Below are positions 23,687 through 32,346 of a stretch of DNA of 64,000 bases, in pieces (the first letter of the stretch is position 1; every line of letters starts with the position of its first letter). Below the pieces are notes generated by a model, which worked only from the letters and a program-made list of their open reading frames with translations, was not told where the DNA came from and ran no database searches. The DNA is from RUG12461 sp045661345. GTDB lineage: Bacteria; Bacillota; Clostridia; Lachnospirales; Lachnospiraceae. The stretch spans positions 124,001 to 188,000 of the forward strand of contig JAZRFM010000036.1 of NCBI GenBank assembly GCA_045661345.1, in the 5' to 3' direction. The position numbers and the translations under genes are program-made.

Positions 23687-25411
23687 ATGGACATCACCGG
23701 CAGAAAACTGTTTGTGAAAGCACTGTTAGAGGAAGGGGTCGATACGATCTTCGCCTATCCGGGGGGATACGTGATCGACCTGTTTGATGAGCTCTACAGG
23801 CAAAATGATATCCGGCTCGTACTGCCGCGGCATGAGCAGGGACTGATCCATGAAGCGGAGGGCTATGCCATGGCTTCCGGGAAGGTCGGCGTGTGCCTGG
23901 TGACCAGCGGTCCCGGTGCGACGAATCTCGTCACGGGACTTGCAGATGCCCATTACGATAATGTCCCCCTGGTCTGCATCACGGGACAGGTGCCGCTCTC
24001 TCTCATCGGGAACGACGCCTTCCAGGAGGTAGACATCGTGGGGATGACCCGTTCCGTGACAAAATACGGGGTCACCGTGCGCAAACGGGAGGATTTGGGT
24101 CGTATCCTGAAAGAAGCCTTTTATATCGCATCCTCCGGTCGTCCAGGACCGGTACTGATCGATATCCCGAAGGATATCCAGCTCGCCGCCGGCAGCGCGG
24201 AATACCCCGATACCGTTGCGATCCGCGGGTACAAACCAAACACCTCTGTCCATATCGGGCAGCTGAAAAAAGCCTATAAGCTGCTGAAGAGTGCGCGTCG
24301 TCCCCTGATTCTGGCGGGAGGCGGCATCAATCTGTCCGGCGCCAACGAGGCGCTGCTGCAGCTGGCGGAGACCATGCGAATCCCCGTCGTCACCACGGTA
24401 AAGGGAAAAGGGGCGATCCCCAGCACCCACCAGCTTTACGTGGGCAACTGCGGCATGCACGGCAAGTACGCCGCCAACATGGCGGTCAGTGAATGCGACG
24501 TGCTCTTCTCCATCGGCACCCGTTTCAACGACCGGATCACCGGCGACCTGAACGAATTTGCCCCAAAAGCGCAGATCATCCATATTGATGTGGACACCTC
24601 CTCCATCTCCAGAAACGTGGTGGTGGATGTGCCCGTTGTTTCCGATGCGTCACTTGCCCTGCACAAGCTTCTCGAATGGGCGGAAAAGATGGATACGGTC
24701 TCCTGGCAGGAGCAGATCCGCTTCTGGGATCGGGAGAATCCCCTTGCCATGCGTTCGGATCGCGGCATGAGTCCCCAGATGATCCTGGAAACGCTGAATA
24801 CCGCCTTCCCCACCGGCTTTCTCGTCACAGACGTCGGCCAGCATCAGATGTGGGCCACACAGTTTTCCGACCTTTCCGACCGGCGCCGGATGATCACCTC
24901 CGGCGGCCTCGGCACCATGGGATTCGGCTTTCCCGCCGCCATCGGCGCCAAGATCGCTTGCCCCCATGCCGATGTGATCTGTGTCACAGGAGACGGCGGT
25001 TTCCAGATGAATATACAGGAGCTTGCCACAGCCGTTACGGAGCAGGTGCCGCTCATCATCTGCATATTCCAGAATCAGTACCTCGGGATGGTGCGGCAGT
25101 TCCAGCAGCTCTTCTACGGCAAACGTTATGCCGGCACCTGTCTCCGCCGCAGGAGGTCCTGCCCCGAGGCCTGCAAGGGGCCGAACGAAAACTGCCCGCC
25201 CTACACGCCGGACTTCTGCAAGCTGGCGGAAAGCTACGGGGCGCACGGTCTGCGGGTCTCCAAAGAAGAAGAGATTCTTCCCGCCCTCAAAACAGCACGG
25301 CAATATCAGGACGCGCCCACGGTGATCGAGTTTCTCATCGCCTCCGACGAGCTGGTTCTGCCCATGGTAAAAGCGGGCAATGCCATGTATGACATGATTA
25401 TCGGGAAATAA
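23687..25411 (+). CDS. ilvB: Acetolactate synthase large subunit
   Basis: The 574-residue ThDP- and FAD-dependent enzyme condenses pyruvate (or 2-ketobutyrate) at the start of branched-chain amino acid synthesis. FAYPGGYVIDLFDEL and PRHEQG (the ThDP-activating Glu) are followed by the central FAD-binding domain. The ThDP-Mg motif GDGGFQMNIQELATA lies near residue 440. AAAGGAGG lies nine bases before the ATG at 23687. An unusual Cys-rich insert with Cys485, 492, 496 and 503 sits just before the C-terminal PDFCKLAESYGAHG segment. The small subunit gene follows at 12 bases. Confidence 0.93.
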   Translation: MDITGRKLFVKALLEEGVDTIFAYPGGYVIDLFDELYRQNDIRLVLPRHEQGLIHEAEGYAMASGKVGVCLVTSGPGATNLVTGLADAHYDNVPLVCITGQVPLSLIGNDAFQEVDIVGMTRSVTKYGVTVRKREDLGRILKEAFYIASSGRPGPVLIDIPKDIQLAAGSAEYPDTVAIRGYKPNTSVHIGQLKKAYKLLKSARRPLILAGGGINLSGANEALLQLAETMRIPVVTTVKGKGAIPSTHQLYVGNCGMHGKYAANMAVSECDVLFSIGTRFNDRITGDLNEFAPKAQIIHIDVDTSSISRNVVVDVPVVSDASLALHKLLEWAEKMDTVSWQEQIRFWDRENPLAMRSDRGMSPQMILETLNTAFPTGFLVTDVGQHQMWATQFSDLSDRRRMITSGGLGTMGFGFPAAIGAKIACPHADVICVTGDGGFQMNIQELATAVTEQVPLIICIFQNQYLGMVRQFQQLFYGKRYAGTCLRRRRSCPEACKGPNENCPPYTPDFCKLAESYGAHGLRVSKEEEILPALKTARQYQDAPTVIEFLIASDELVLPMVKAGNAMYDMIIGK

Positions 25412-25423
25412 GGAGAAGCCTTT

Positions 25424-25945
25424 ATGAAGCAAATGACAAATCGCTGGATCGCATTATATGTGGAAAATCAGGTGGGTGTGCTGGCAAAGGTTTCCGGTCT
25501 GTTTTCCGGAAAATCCTACAACCTGCAGAGCCTGACGGTGGGTACGACCGAGGATGAGACTGTTTCCCGCATGACGATCTGTGTCACCAGCGACGACATC
25601 ACCTTCGAGCAGATCAAAAAACAGCTCAATACCATGGTGGAGGTCATCAAGGTCATTGACCTGACCAATGTGCCGATCCATATGAAGGAAATACTTTTCG
25701 TCAAGGTAACCGGGATTGATGCGGCAGGAAAAGACGAGCTGTTTCATATCGCCCAGGTATTCCATAAGGGTTCAGACGTGGTCGATGTGGTGGACGATGG
25801 CAAGGACGCCCTTCTGTTGGAATGCAAGATGACAGAGCGCCGCAATAACGATCTGATCACGCGGCTGAAGCAGAGCTTCCGTCAGATTGAGGTGGTTCGC
25901 GGCGGCGCTGTCGCAATTGAATCCATCAGTACGAGCTGTCGGTAA
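25424..25945 (+). CDS. ilvN: Acetolactate synthase small (regulatory) subunit
   Basis: The 173-residue protein has an N-terminal ACT domain (WIALYVENQVGVLAKVSGLF, then GKSYNLQSLTVG) and a C-terminal ACT-like domain. It binds valine and stimulates the large subunit, giving feedback control of branched-chain synthesis. GGAGAAG precedes the ATG, and it is translated directly after ilvB. Its last 20 bases overlap the end of the convergent folA gene. Confidence 0.92.
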   Translation: MKQMTNRWIALYVENQVGVLAKVSGLFSGKSYNLQSLTVGTTEDETVSRMTICVTSDDITFEQIKKQLNTMVEVIKVIDLTNVPIHMKEILFVKVTGIDAAGKDELFHIAQVFHKGSDVVDVVDDGKDALLLECKMTERRNNDLITRLKQSFRQIEVVRGGAVAIESISTSCR

Positions 25946-26435
25946 AAGCCTTGTTCCGGTACTTACAGAAGGTATAGCGATAATCTTTATACACATTCAC
26001 CGGACTCTCGGATTCCAGCTCCCACATGGGATCCACATCCAGATTCGGAAAATAAACATCCGCCACAAAGGTGCTGTCGATCTTGGTGACAAGCGCCGTA
26101 TCGCAATCATCCAGAAACGCACGGTACACATGCTCTCCCCCGATGATGAAGATCTGCTGTGCCGTGTATTTTTTTAACTCTTCTTTCAGTTCCGCACCGT
26201 TATGAACGACGACAGTCCCTTCCGGCCGGTATTCCGGATTCCGTGACAAAACGATATTGGTCCGTCCCTTTAACGGCTTCTTTCCCGGAAAGCTCTCCAG
26301 CGTATTTCTTCCCATGACAATCACAGCACCGGTGGTTGTTTCGCGGAAAAAACGCTGATCCTCCGGAATGCGCGCCAACAGGTCATTCTGATAGCCGATC
26401 GCCCAGTTTTGGTCCACTGCTACAATTGCAATCAA
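25926..26435 (-). CDS. folA: Dihydrofolate reductase
   Basis: The 169-residue DHFR begins IAIVAVDQNWAIGYQNDLLA, with the catalytic loop W-A-I-G and then RIPEDQRFFRETT. NADPH contacts follow in VIVMGRNTLESFPGKKPLKGR and FIIGGEHVYRAFL. It regenerates tetrahydrofolate consumed by the thymidylate synthase encoded just upstream. The start is TTG at 26435, supported by GGAGGAGG ten bases away and by alignment of the first strand with the family. It ends tail-to-tail with ilvN. Confidence 0.92.
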   Translation of the reverse strand: MIAIVAVDQNWAIGYQNDLLARIPEDQRFFRETTTGAVIVMGRNTLESFPGKKPLKGRTNIVLSRNPEYRPEGTVVVHNGAELKEELKKYTAQQIFIIGGEHVYRAFLDDCDTALVTKIDSTFVADVYFPNLDVDPMWELESESPVNVYKDYRYTFCKYRNKAFTDSSY

Positions 26436-26475
26436 AATCTATCCTCCTCCGATAACCGCTGTGATGATACGGCTT

Positions 26476-27396
26476 CTACACCGCGATCGGAATATTCCTG
26501 ATCTGCTCGCCCGTCACATAGTTGTCCAGCCTCACATCCTCTTTGGTGAATTCATAAAAACCCTTCTTATCCGGATTCAGCCAGAAATCCGGTGCAGGAT
26601 GCGTCTCCCTGCCGATAAGCTCTTGGATCAGGGGAATATGCCGGTCATAAATATGCGCATCCGCGATCATATGCACCAGCTCCCCGGGAATCATATCGCA
26701 TTCTCTCGCCAGCATATGGAGCAGCACCGCATACTGGCATACATTCCAGTTGTTGGCTGCCAGCACATCCTGGGAGCGCTGATTCAGAACGGCATTCAGC
26801 ACAAGCTTTCCGTTCCCCGTTTCCTGCGTCACATTAAAAGTCATACTGTATGCACAGGGATAAAGATGCATCTCACTGAGATCCTGATGCACATACAGAT
26901 TCGTCAGGATCCTTCTGCTGAAGGGATTGTTCTTCAGATCATAGATCACCCGATCCACCTGATCCATCCTGTAACCTCCCTCCGCCTTCTCCGCATGTGC
27001 GGCAAAGCCCCCACCGAAGGCTTTCACGAGCTTCTCTTCCGTCACATCGCCATAGAAATGCAGGACACTCATCTGATAACCATACGCTTTCCCTATAGAG
27101 CCGCTTGCATCCGCCCACTCATCCCAAACGTGACTGGACATATCCTGAATGAGATTCGACTTTTTCTGCCAGATCCAGAGCATCTCATCCGTACAGCTTT
27201 TGATCGGGGTCCTGCGAAGCGTCACCGCCGGAAACTCTTTTCGCAGATCATACCGGTTGCAGACACCAAACCGCTTGATGGTATACGCACTGCTGCCATC
27301 CTCCCAATGTGGACGAACCTCCTCGCCCTCCGTACTGCTGCCGTTCTCGAGAATATCCTTACACATCTCTATAAAAATCTGATCCGCAAGACTCAT
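26476..27396 (-). CDS. thyA: Thymidylate synthase
   Basis: The 306-residue folate-dependent enzyme methylates dUMP. Family features include the dUMP-binding RRTPIKS near residue 62, IGKAYGYQ, NPFSRRILTNLY, the catalytic Cys181 in YPCAYSMTFNV, LNQRSQDVLAANNWNVCQYA and DAHIYDRHI. The His that normally follows the nucleophilic Cys (PCH) is Ala182 here, a variant I associate with a minority of clostridial and phage-like ThyA proteins. It is longer than E. coli ThyA and more like the non-E. coli type. It lies 40 bases upstream of folA in the same direction, forming a dTMP/folate cassette. Confidence 0.9.
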   Translation of the reverse strand: MSLADQIFIEMCKDILENGSSTEGEEVRPHWEDGSSAYTIKRFGVCNRYDLRKEFPAVTLRRTPIKSCTDEMLWIWQKKSNLIQDMSSHVWDEWADASGSIGKAYGYQMSVLHFYGDVTEEKLVKAFGGGFAAHAEKAEGGYRMDQVDRVIYDLKNNPFSRRILTNLYVHQDLSEMHLYPCAYSMTFNVTQETGNGKLVLNAVLNQRSQDVLAANNWNVCQYAVLLHMLARECDMIPGELVHMIADAHIYDRHIPLIQELIGRETHPAPDFWLNPDKKGFYEFTKEDVRLDNYVTGEQIRNIPIAV

Positions 27397-27420
27397 CTAT
27401 ACGCCCTCTCTTTCTCCCCC

Positions 27421-28062
27421 AAACGGGAGTTTAACTCCTGCCCTCCCGGACGATTGCCCGTCCACTCCCCGCCGGGCTCCTGCCCCCTCCCGGCATGTCC
27501 GCCCCCACCGGGCTCCCGCTGGCTTTTCACAAGCACATCGGAACTGCACATGCTCGCTCGATGTGCTTCTAATCAGATTTGCTAAGGCATCGACCGTTCC
27601 CGCAACCGCTCGCAACCTGCCATCCATGGCAGATGCTCGCTCTCGCACACGTCCTGTGTGCTCGTTGCGAGACATTGAGAAATCTGATAAGAATCACATT
27701 CTCGCTCACAAAGCATTCCGTTGTGCTTGTGACCAGCCGCCGGTCGCCCTGGGTCTCGATCCGGCATGGCGGGTTGCATGGAAATGTAAGCGAACAGTTC
27801 ATGAGGGGCTTGGATTCTCTTAGCATTTGCTTTTGTGTCAGCAAGCCTGAGCCATGGAAGGCAAAGGCAGGTTCCTCCACGCCCGGATGGCGTGTAGGAA
27901 CCGGTTGCGTACGGTAGAAACTTTCTGGCGCAAATGCTTAGAGAAGCCAGGTCCCGAAATGAGTGAGCGTCATTTTCATACAACCTGACATGCCGGGAGA
28001 GCACAGGGAGGCCGGCGGGAGGGGCGGGAGGCCGGCGGGGGGAAGGGGGTAAACTCCCGTTT
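27421..28062. repeat. 642-bp GC-rich multi-hairpin element with 13-base terminal inverted repeats
   Basis: AAACGGGAGTTTA (27421-27433) is inverted at 28050-28062. CTCCCGGCATGTC (27487-27499) is inverted at 27987-27999. Inside are at least four closed arms: 27531-27568; 27572-27688 (with CTCGCAAC/GTTGCGAG and GCACAC/GTGTGC nested in it); 27815-27945 (with a long hairpin at 27870-27902); and a short hairpin near 27957-27975. No open frame in it resembles protein. It lies between thyA and hypD and its right end includes the hypD stop codon. It could be a non-autonomous mobile element or a large structured RNA; no named class could be assigned. Confidence 0.65.
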
Positions 28063-29098
28063 ATTGGTAGCGCATCGCCGTGTGGCAGCTTCCTTCTTCA
28101 GAGACCATGCAGGCGCCCTGCGGGGTCAGGGGGGTGCATACCTTTCCGAAGAGGGGACAGTCCGCAGGGGCAAGGTTTCCGGTGAGGACCTGTCCGCAGC
28201 GGCAGGCAGGATTCTGCTGCCTGTCTTCATGCAGGTCAGCACTTCCCGCATCAAAGGATGCAAATTCCTCACGGAGCTTCAGGCCGCTGCCGGCAATCAC
28301 GCCAAGACCACGCCACGAGGCATCCGTTGTTTCAAAATAGCGATCTGTCAGGATCTGCGCTTTCCGGTTCCCTTCCGGCGTCACCACAGAGGGATAGAAA
28401 TTTCTGACGATCCCGTGACCCTGCATATGTACAAGACCGTACAGCGCAGTCAGCAACTCTTCTCCTTCAAACCCGGCAACCGCAAACGGAATCCCGTACT
28501 TTTTGGCCAGTGGTGCAAACACATCGCTCCCTGTTACGGCACAGACATGCCCGGGGGCAAGAAAGCCCTGCAGATCGGCGCCGCTGTCCAGGAGGTATGA
28601 TACTGCTGCCGGCATGGTTTTTAACGCCGTCAGAAGCTTTACGTTCGTGATCCTCTCCCGGAGCAGCTCCTCCACCAGCAGCGCATAGACCGGGGTGGTG
28701 GTTTCAAAGCCGATGGCGGCAAAGATGAATACCGTCTCCGGGGCTTTTTTTGCAAGGGTGATCACATCTGCCGGTGCGTAAACCATTTCAACCGCAGCGC
28801 CGGCTCCCTTCGCGGACGAGAGGGTCTCCGTACTGCCGGGAACACGCATCAGATCCCCAAAGGTGACCAGACAGGTATTCCCGCGCTTTGCAAGCGCGAC
28901 TGCACGATCCACATACGCCGTGGGCGTTACACAGACAGGACAGCCGGGTCCGCTGATCAGCGTTATTGACGGAGAGAGCAGCCCTTTGATCCCGTTTTTT
29001 GCAATCGCTGCGGTATGACTCCCGCAGATCTCCATGATACGCAGCCCCGGTCCGTCATAGTGTGACAGGAAGCTGCGCATTTCGGTCAGATCCGTCAT
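28061..29098 (-). CDS. hypD: Hydrogenase maturation factor HypD
   Basis: The 345-residue Fe-S protein acts with HypC in assembling the Fe(CN)2CO group of NiFe hydrogenases. Conserved motifs are MEICGSHTAAIAKNGI (Cys near residue 16), SGPGCPVCVTP, IGFETTTP and FLAPGHVCAVTG, with the C-terminal [4Fe-4S] ligand cysteines in PACRCGQVL, DCPLFGKVC and PQGACMVSEEGSC. The start at 29098 overlaps the hypC stop in an ATGA arrangement; a longer upstream frame is only the hypC region read in another frame. It is the last gene of the ech-hyp operon. hypA, hypB and hypE are not in the window. Confidence 0.93.
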   Translation of the reverse strand: MTDLTEMRSFLSHYDGPGLRIMEICGSHTAAIAKNGIKGLLSPSITLISGPGCPVCVTPTAYVDRAVALAKRGNTCLVTFGDLMRVPGSTETLSSAKGAGAAVEMVYAPADVITLAKKAPETVFIFAAIGFETTTPVYALLVEELLRERITNVKLLTALKTMPAAVSYLLDSGADLQGFLAPGHVCAVTGSDVFAPLAKKYGIPFAVAGFEGEELLTALYGLVHMQGHGIVRNFYPSVVTPEGNRKAQILTDRYFETTDASWRGLGVIAGSGLKLREEFASFDAGSADLHEDRQQNPACRCGQVLTGNLAPADCPLFGKVCTPLTPQGACMVSEEGSCHTAMRYQ

Positions 29099-29310
29099 GT
29101 GCTTGCGCCAACCTCTTCCATCAGTTCTTCGAGCTCCGCCGCTTCTTTCTCCGAGACCTTTTGCAGGATGCAGCCTGCATGCACCAATACAAGATCCCCC
29201 TCTGCCACCTCCACGAGACCCGTGCGGGCCTCCACCAGGTTTCCGTTGAAATCCACCGTTGCGGTATGGGGATGCATTTTGATCACTTTTCCGGGATATG
29301 CTACACACAT
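29095..29310 (-). CDS. hypC: Hydrogenase maturation chaperone HypC
   Basis: The 71-residue chaperone begins MCVAYPGKVIKM; Cys2 is the essential residue that contacts iron in HypC-HypD. The OB-like core (ATVDFNGNLVEARTGLVEVA, GDLVLVHAGCILQKVSE) is complete. It hands the Fe(CN)2CO unit to the large subunit EchE. It is translationally coupled to hypD. A cloverleaf element separates it from hypF upstream. Confidence 0.93.
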   Translation of the reverse strand: MCVAYPGKVIKMHPHTATVDFNGNLVEARTGLVEVAEGDLVLVHAGCILQKVSEKEAAELEELMEEVGAST

Positions 29311-29340
29311 AAGGAACTCCTATGATACCCATGATAGTAA

Positions 29341-29467
29341 GGTCAAAAGTGTTATGCGATGTAATCGCATAGCACTTTGCACAAGAATCCAGAGGAACAT
29401 GCCGTCATGTTCCCACGGATCTTTGTGCAAAGGTCACAATGCCGCAAGCGGCATGTGACTTTTGACC
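29341..29467. repeat. 127-bp cloverleaf palindromic element, copy B
   Basis: This has the same architecture and length as copy A at 202-328. The outer stem is GGTCAAAA (29341-29348)/TTTTGACC (29460-29467). Arm 1 (29349-29375) is built on ATGCGAT-GTA-ATCGCAT. Arm 2 (29376-29431) has TTTGCACA/TGTGCAAA with an inner GGAACATG/CATGTTCC hairpin. Arm 3 (29433-29459) is GTCACAATGCCGC-AA-GCGGCATGTGAC. The outer stem, the base of arm 2 and the base of arm 3 differ from copy A by paired changes that keep the pairing. It lies inside the ech-hyp operon between hypF and hypC. Confidence 0.8.
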
Positions 29468-29470
29468 TCA

Positions 29471-31708
29471 CTACAACGCCCATAATTGCCCCAGGGCAAG
29501 TCCGCCGTCCCCGCAGGGCACCTTTTCGTTGCAGAAAACCGCATAACCCCGCTGGCGGAGGGGCAGGACAATTTTCCGAAGCAGGATCCTGTTCACAAAG
29601 GAGCCGCCGGACAGGGCGATCTGCTGTATCTCTTTTTCTCTGGCAATGCGGTCTGCCATCTCGACGGCAAAATCCGCCACCGCAAGGTGAAAGCCCATCG
29701 CCAACGCCGCAGGATCGGCGCCTTCTTCCACGGCTTCATGGATCATCCTGATCAGCTCCGGTCCGTCTCCGAAAGACATCCCCTCCAGGGGAACCCGGGG
29801 CAGCGTCAGGGGATAGGCTTCTTCCGCCTTCTCTGCTAGAAGCTCCAGTTCTGCAGCTCCCTGCCCTTCATAGGTATTCTCCCGGCATCCGGTGAGAAGC
29901 GCTGAGGCAGCGTCAAACAGCCTGCCCATGGAGCAGTTTTCCACGGTATGAATTCCTTTTTCCAGGGCCGCATCCATCACCGGGTCTCCATAGGAAATGC
30001 CTGCCCCACGCAGATACGCCGTCAAGGCGAGGGACGGGTGTTTCGCAGCCGCGTCTCCGCCGGGGAAAACCACGGGTCGGAGAGAAGAAACCTTTTCAAA
30101 GCGTTCCCGGGAACAGAGCAAAAACTCGCTGCCCCAGATCCGGCCATCTGTCCCGTACCCGGTACCGTCAAACGCAAGTCCGAGGATGGGACCTCTTAGG
30201 CCGTGCTCGGCCATCACGGAAAGAATATGGGCATAATGATGCTGCACACGCCGTTTGGCCCCCTCCGCGGAAAGGAATCCGGGGTGCAGATCCCCCACGG
30301 ATTCTCTCGGTTTCAAACCAAACAGCGCTTTCATCCTGTCCATCTCATGCTCCCGTGCCTGTACACAGGAAAACTCGATGAGATCTCCAAAATGGGGACT
30401 GAGATATGCCGCCTTTCCTTTCCCATAAGCGAATACAGCCTTCAGATCGGATCCTGCCGCAAATTTTTCATTTATTAATTCTTCATTTAATATAATCGGT
30501 TCCGGCACGATTCCCCGGGCACGGCGGATGATCTGCGTGATATGACTCCCTTTGGAAAGGGGAACGACCTGATAGATCGAATCATCCAGGGGAGAGAGAA
30601 TCCTCCGGTTATGGGTCAGGATGTAATCGGGACATCCCTCCTTCATGAGACTGTTCATCTGCGCGGTATGCGTGATAATCGGCTCATTTCCCCGGTTACC
30701 GCTGGTCATAACAAGAGGCCCCAGCTCCCTTGTCAAAAGCATCTGCAGCGGATTACAGGGAAGCATGGCGCCGATCCTACTGCTGCCCTTTAAGATCCCT
30801 TCCGGCAACGGCCGGTGCCAATCCAAAAGCACAATGGGACGGGCGGCGGAACAAAGGAGCTTCTCTTCCTCCACGGTGACATTGCAGTATTCCGAGACAG
30901 ATGCCAGCGACGGGAAGCAGACCGCAAAGGGTTTTGCCTCCCGGTGCTTCATTTCCCGCAGCCTTTCTGCCGGCTGATTCTCCGGGAGAAAAACGAAATG
31001 AAACCCGCCGATATCCTTTACCGCAACGATGCCGCCGTTTTTGATCTGAAAGATCGCTTCCTCCAGTGCCTCTTCCCCAGTGTCCTTTTCGGCGTTTCCA
31101 AGAAATATGCCGTCCAGATAGGCTGTTGCAATCCCGGACAGTTCCGGTCCGCAGGACGGACAGCAGATAGTCTGCGCATGTCTTCTTCTGTCGCCAGGGC
31201 GCTGGTATTCCCCCGCACAATCGTCACACAGGGGGAAGACGTCCATCGTCACATGCTCTCGATCATAGGGTACCTGCTTTAAAATGCTGTAACGGGGGCC
31301 GCACAGGGCACAGCTGATAAACGGATGGTGAAACCGACGGTTCCCGGGTGTAAACAGCTCCTCCTCACAGGCTTCGCAGGTGGCGAGATCCGGCGGCAGA
31401 AGCCTCATCGGTTCCTCTGCGGGGATGCTCTCTTCGATCAGAAATCCCCGTTCCGGCAAAGACGCCGGGGAGACAGCCGCTTCCTTTTCCACCTTGTCCA
31501 CCCGTGCACCCTTTGGACATGAGATACAGAGGCGACGGAGAAATTCCTCCATCGCCTTTGTTTCTCCCGAGGCATCAATCTCCACGATCCCCCCGGCATT
31601 TTTTACTTTTCCCGTAATTCCGAGCTTTTCTGCCAGCTCCGCCACAAAGGGCCGATAGCCGACCCCCTGCACCATGCCGTATACCCGGATATGCCACGTC
31701 ATTCTCAT
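29471..31708 (-). CDS. hypF: Carbamoyltransferase HypF (hydrogenase maturation)
   Basis: The roughly 745-residue maturase makes the thiocarboxamide that becomes the cyanide ligands of the NiFe centre. Domains in order are acylphosphatase (about 1-90, GMVQGVGYRPFV), two zinc fingers (CEACEEEL ... CALC and CDDCAGEY ... CPSC), YrdC-like (about 190-370, KGGIVAVKDIGGFH-type strand) and a Kae1-like carbamoyltransferase with the metal motif VQHHYAHILSVMAEHG and LALSGGSFVNRILL. The start could be 31708, 31702 or a TTG at 31714; all keep the acylphosphatase domain. It follows echF by about 15 bases. Confidence 0.92.
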   Translation of the reverse strand: MRMTWHIRVYGMVQGVGYRPFVAELAEKLGITGKVKNAGGIVEIDASGETKAMEEFLRRLCISCPKGARVDKVEKEAAVSPASLPERGFLIEESIPAEEPMRLLPPDLATCEACEEELFTPGNRRFHHPFISCALCGPRYSILKQVPYDREHVTMDVFPLCDDCAGEYQRPGDRRRHAQTICCPSCGPELSGIATAYLDGIFLGNAEKDTGEEALEEAIFQIKNGGIVAVKDIGGFHFVFLPENQPAERLREMKHREAKPFAVCFPSLASVSEYCNVTVEEEKLLCSAARPIVLLDWHRPLPEGILKGSSRIGAMLPCNPLQMLLTRELGPLVMTSGNRGNEPIITHTAQMNSLMKEGCPDYILTHNRRILSPLDDSIYQVVPLSKGSHITQIIRRARGIVPEPIILNEELINEKFAAGSDLKAVFAYGKGKAAYLSPHFGDLIEFSCVQAREHEMDRMKALFGLKPRESVGDLHPGFLSAEGAKRRVQHHYAHILSVMAEHGLRGPILGLAFDGTGYGTDGRIWGSEFLLCSRERFEKVSSLRPVVFPGGDAAAKHPSLALTAYLRGAGISYGDPVMDAALEKGIHTVENCSMGRLFDAASALLTGCRENTYEGQGAAELELLAEKAEEAYPLTLPRVPLEGMSFGDGPELIRMIHEAVEEGADPAALAMGFHLAVADFAVEMADRIAREKEIQQIALSGGSFVNRILLRKIVLPLRQRGYAVFCNEKVPCGDGGLALGQLWAL

Positions 31709-31723
31709 AAGCAAACAAACATC

Positions 31724-32329
31724 CTACATGGAAATGCACTTTTTCGGGCAGTTCTGCGCACACAGACCGCATTGAATGCAATCCTCTTTTGACAGCTCCC
31801 ATTTCTTTTCGGTACGATCCACTGTTAACGCGGACTGTGGACACTTCTTCGCACATAAGGTACAGAACACGCACTGGGAAAGATCAGCCCGGGGATAACC
31901 ATCTCCCGCGGGAGCGGCTGATGATGCCGCCTCTCCTGCAGGTGCCGTCCCATTTGCCGCCGCAGCAGGCTTCGCCGCCGGCGCAGGAACATCCCTGTGC
32001 TGCACTTCCTCATATTTTTCGGGCCCCGGCTCCTGATATCCCGGCAGAATGGACAGACACTTTTTCGGACACTTCAAGGTACAGTATCCGCATTGGATGC
32101 AGTCAAACCGGTTGATCCTCCAGTTCCCCTCATTCTTTTCGACCACAATGGCGCCTGTGGGACAGTTTCGCATGCAAAGCCCGCACAGGATACACTGCTC
32201 AAAATCATTTTCAATATGTCCGCGGCTGCGCTCCGGATAAACGGCCGGCTCCGCGGGATAGTTTTTGGTTACCGGCCTCGAAAACAGATTTTTTAAGATC
32301 GTGCCGGAAAAATTCATGATATTCGACAT
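31724..32329 (-). CDS. echF: Ech hydrogenase ferredoxin-like subunit EchF, doubled form
   Basis: The 201-residue polyferredoxin subunit passes electrons to the hydrogenase core. The first pair of [4Fe-4S] motifs (CILCGLCMRNCP and CIQCGYCTLKCPKKC) is the normal EchF/NuoI unit. It is followed by an Ala/Pro/Gly-rich linker (about 115-145) and a second pair (CVFCTLCAKKCP and CIQCGLCAQNCPKKC). Usual EchF proteins have only two clusters, so this appears to be a duplicated form with four. GAGGTGAG precedes the ATG. It lies between echE and hypF in the operon. Confidence 0.87.
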   Translation of the reverse strand: MSNIMNFSGTILKNLFSRPVTKNYPAEPAVYPERSRGHIENDFEQCILCGLCMRNCPTGAIVVEKNEGNWRINRFDCIQCGYCTLKCPKKCLSILPGYQEPGPEKYEEVQHRDVPAPAAKPAAAANGTAPAGEAASSAAPAGDGYPRADLSQCVFCTLCAKKCPQSALTVDRTEKKWELSKEDCIQCGLCAQNCPKKCISM

Positions 32330-32346
32330 CTTTTTCTCACCTCACG

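Noticed and set aside
27540..28000. Overlapping short open frames within the 642-bp element as genes
   Set aside because: Frames of 100-140 codons exist on both strands, but the sequence is dominated by inverted repeats and the translations are repetitive and without ribosome binding sites.
29099..29332. N-terminal extension of HypD by 78 codons
   Set aside because: This stretch is hypC read in another frame; the ATGA overlap at 29095-29098 gives the natural HypD start.
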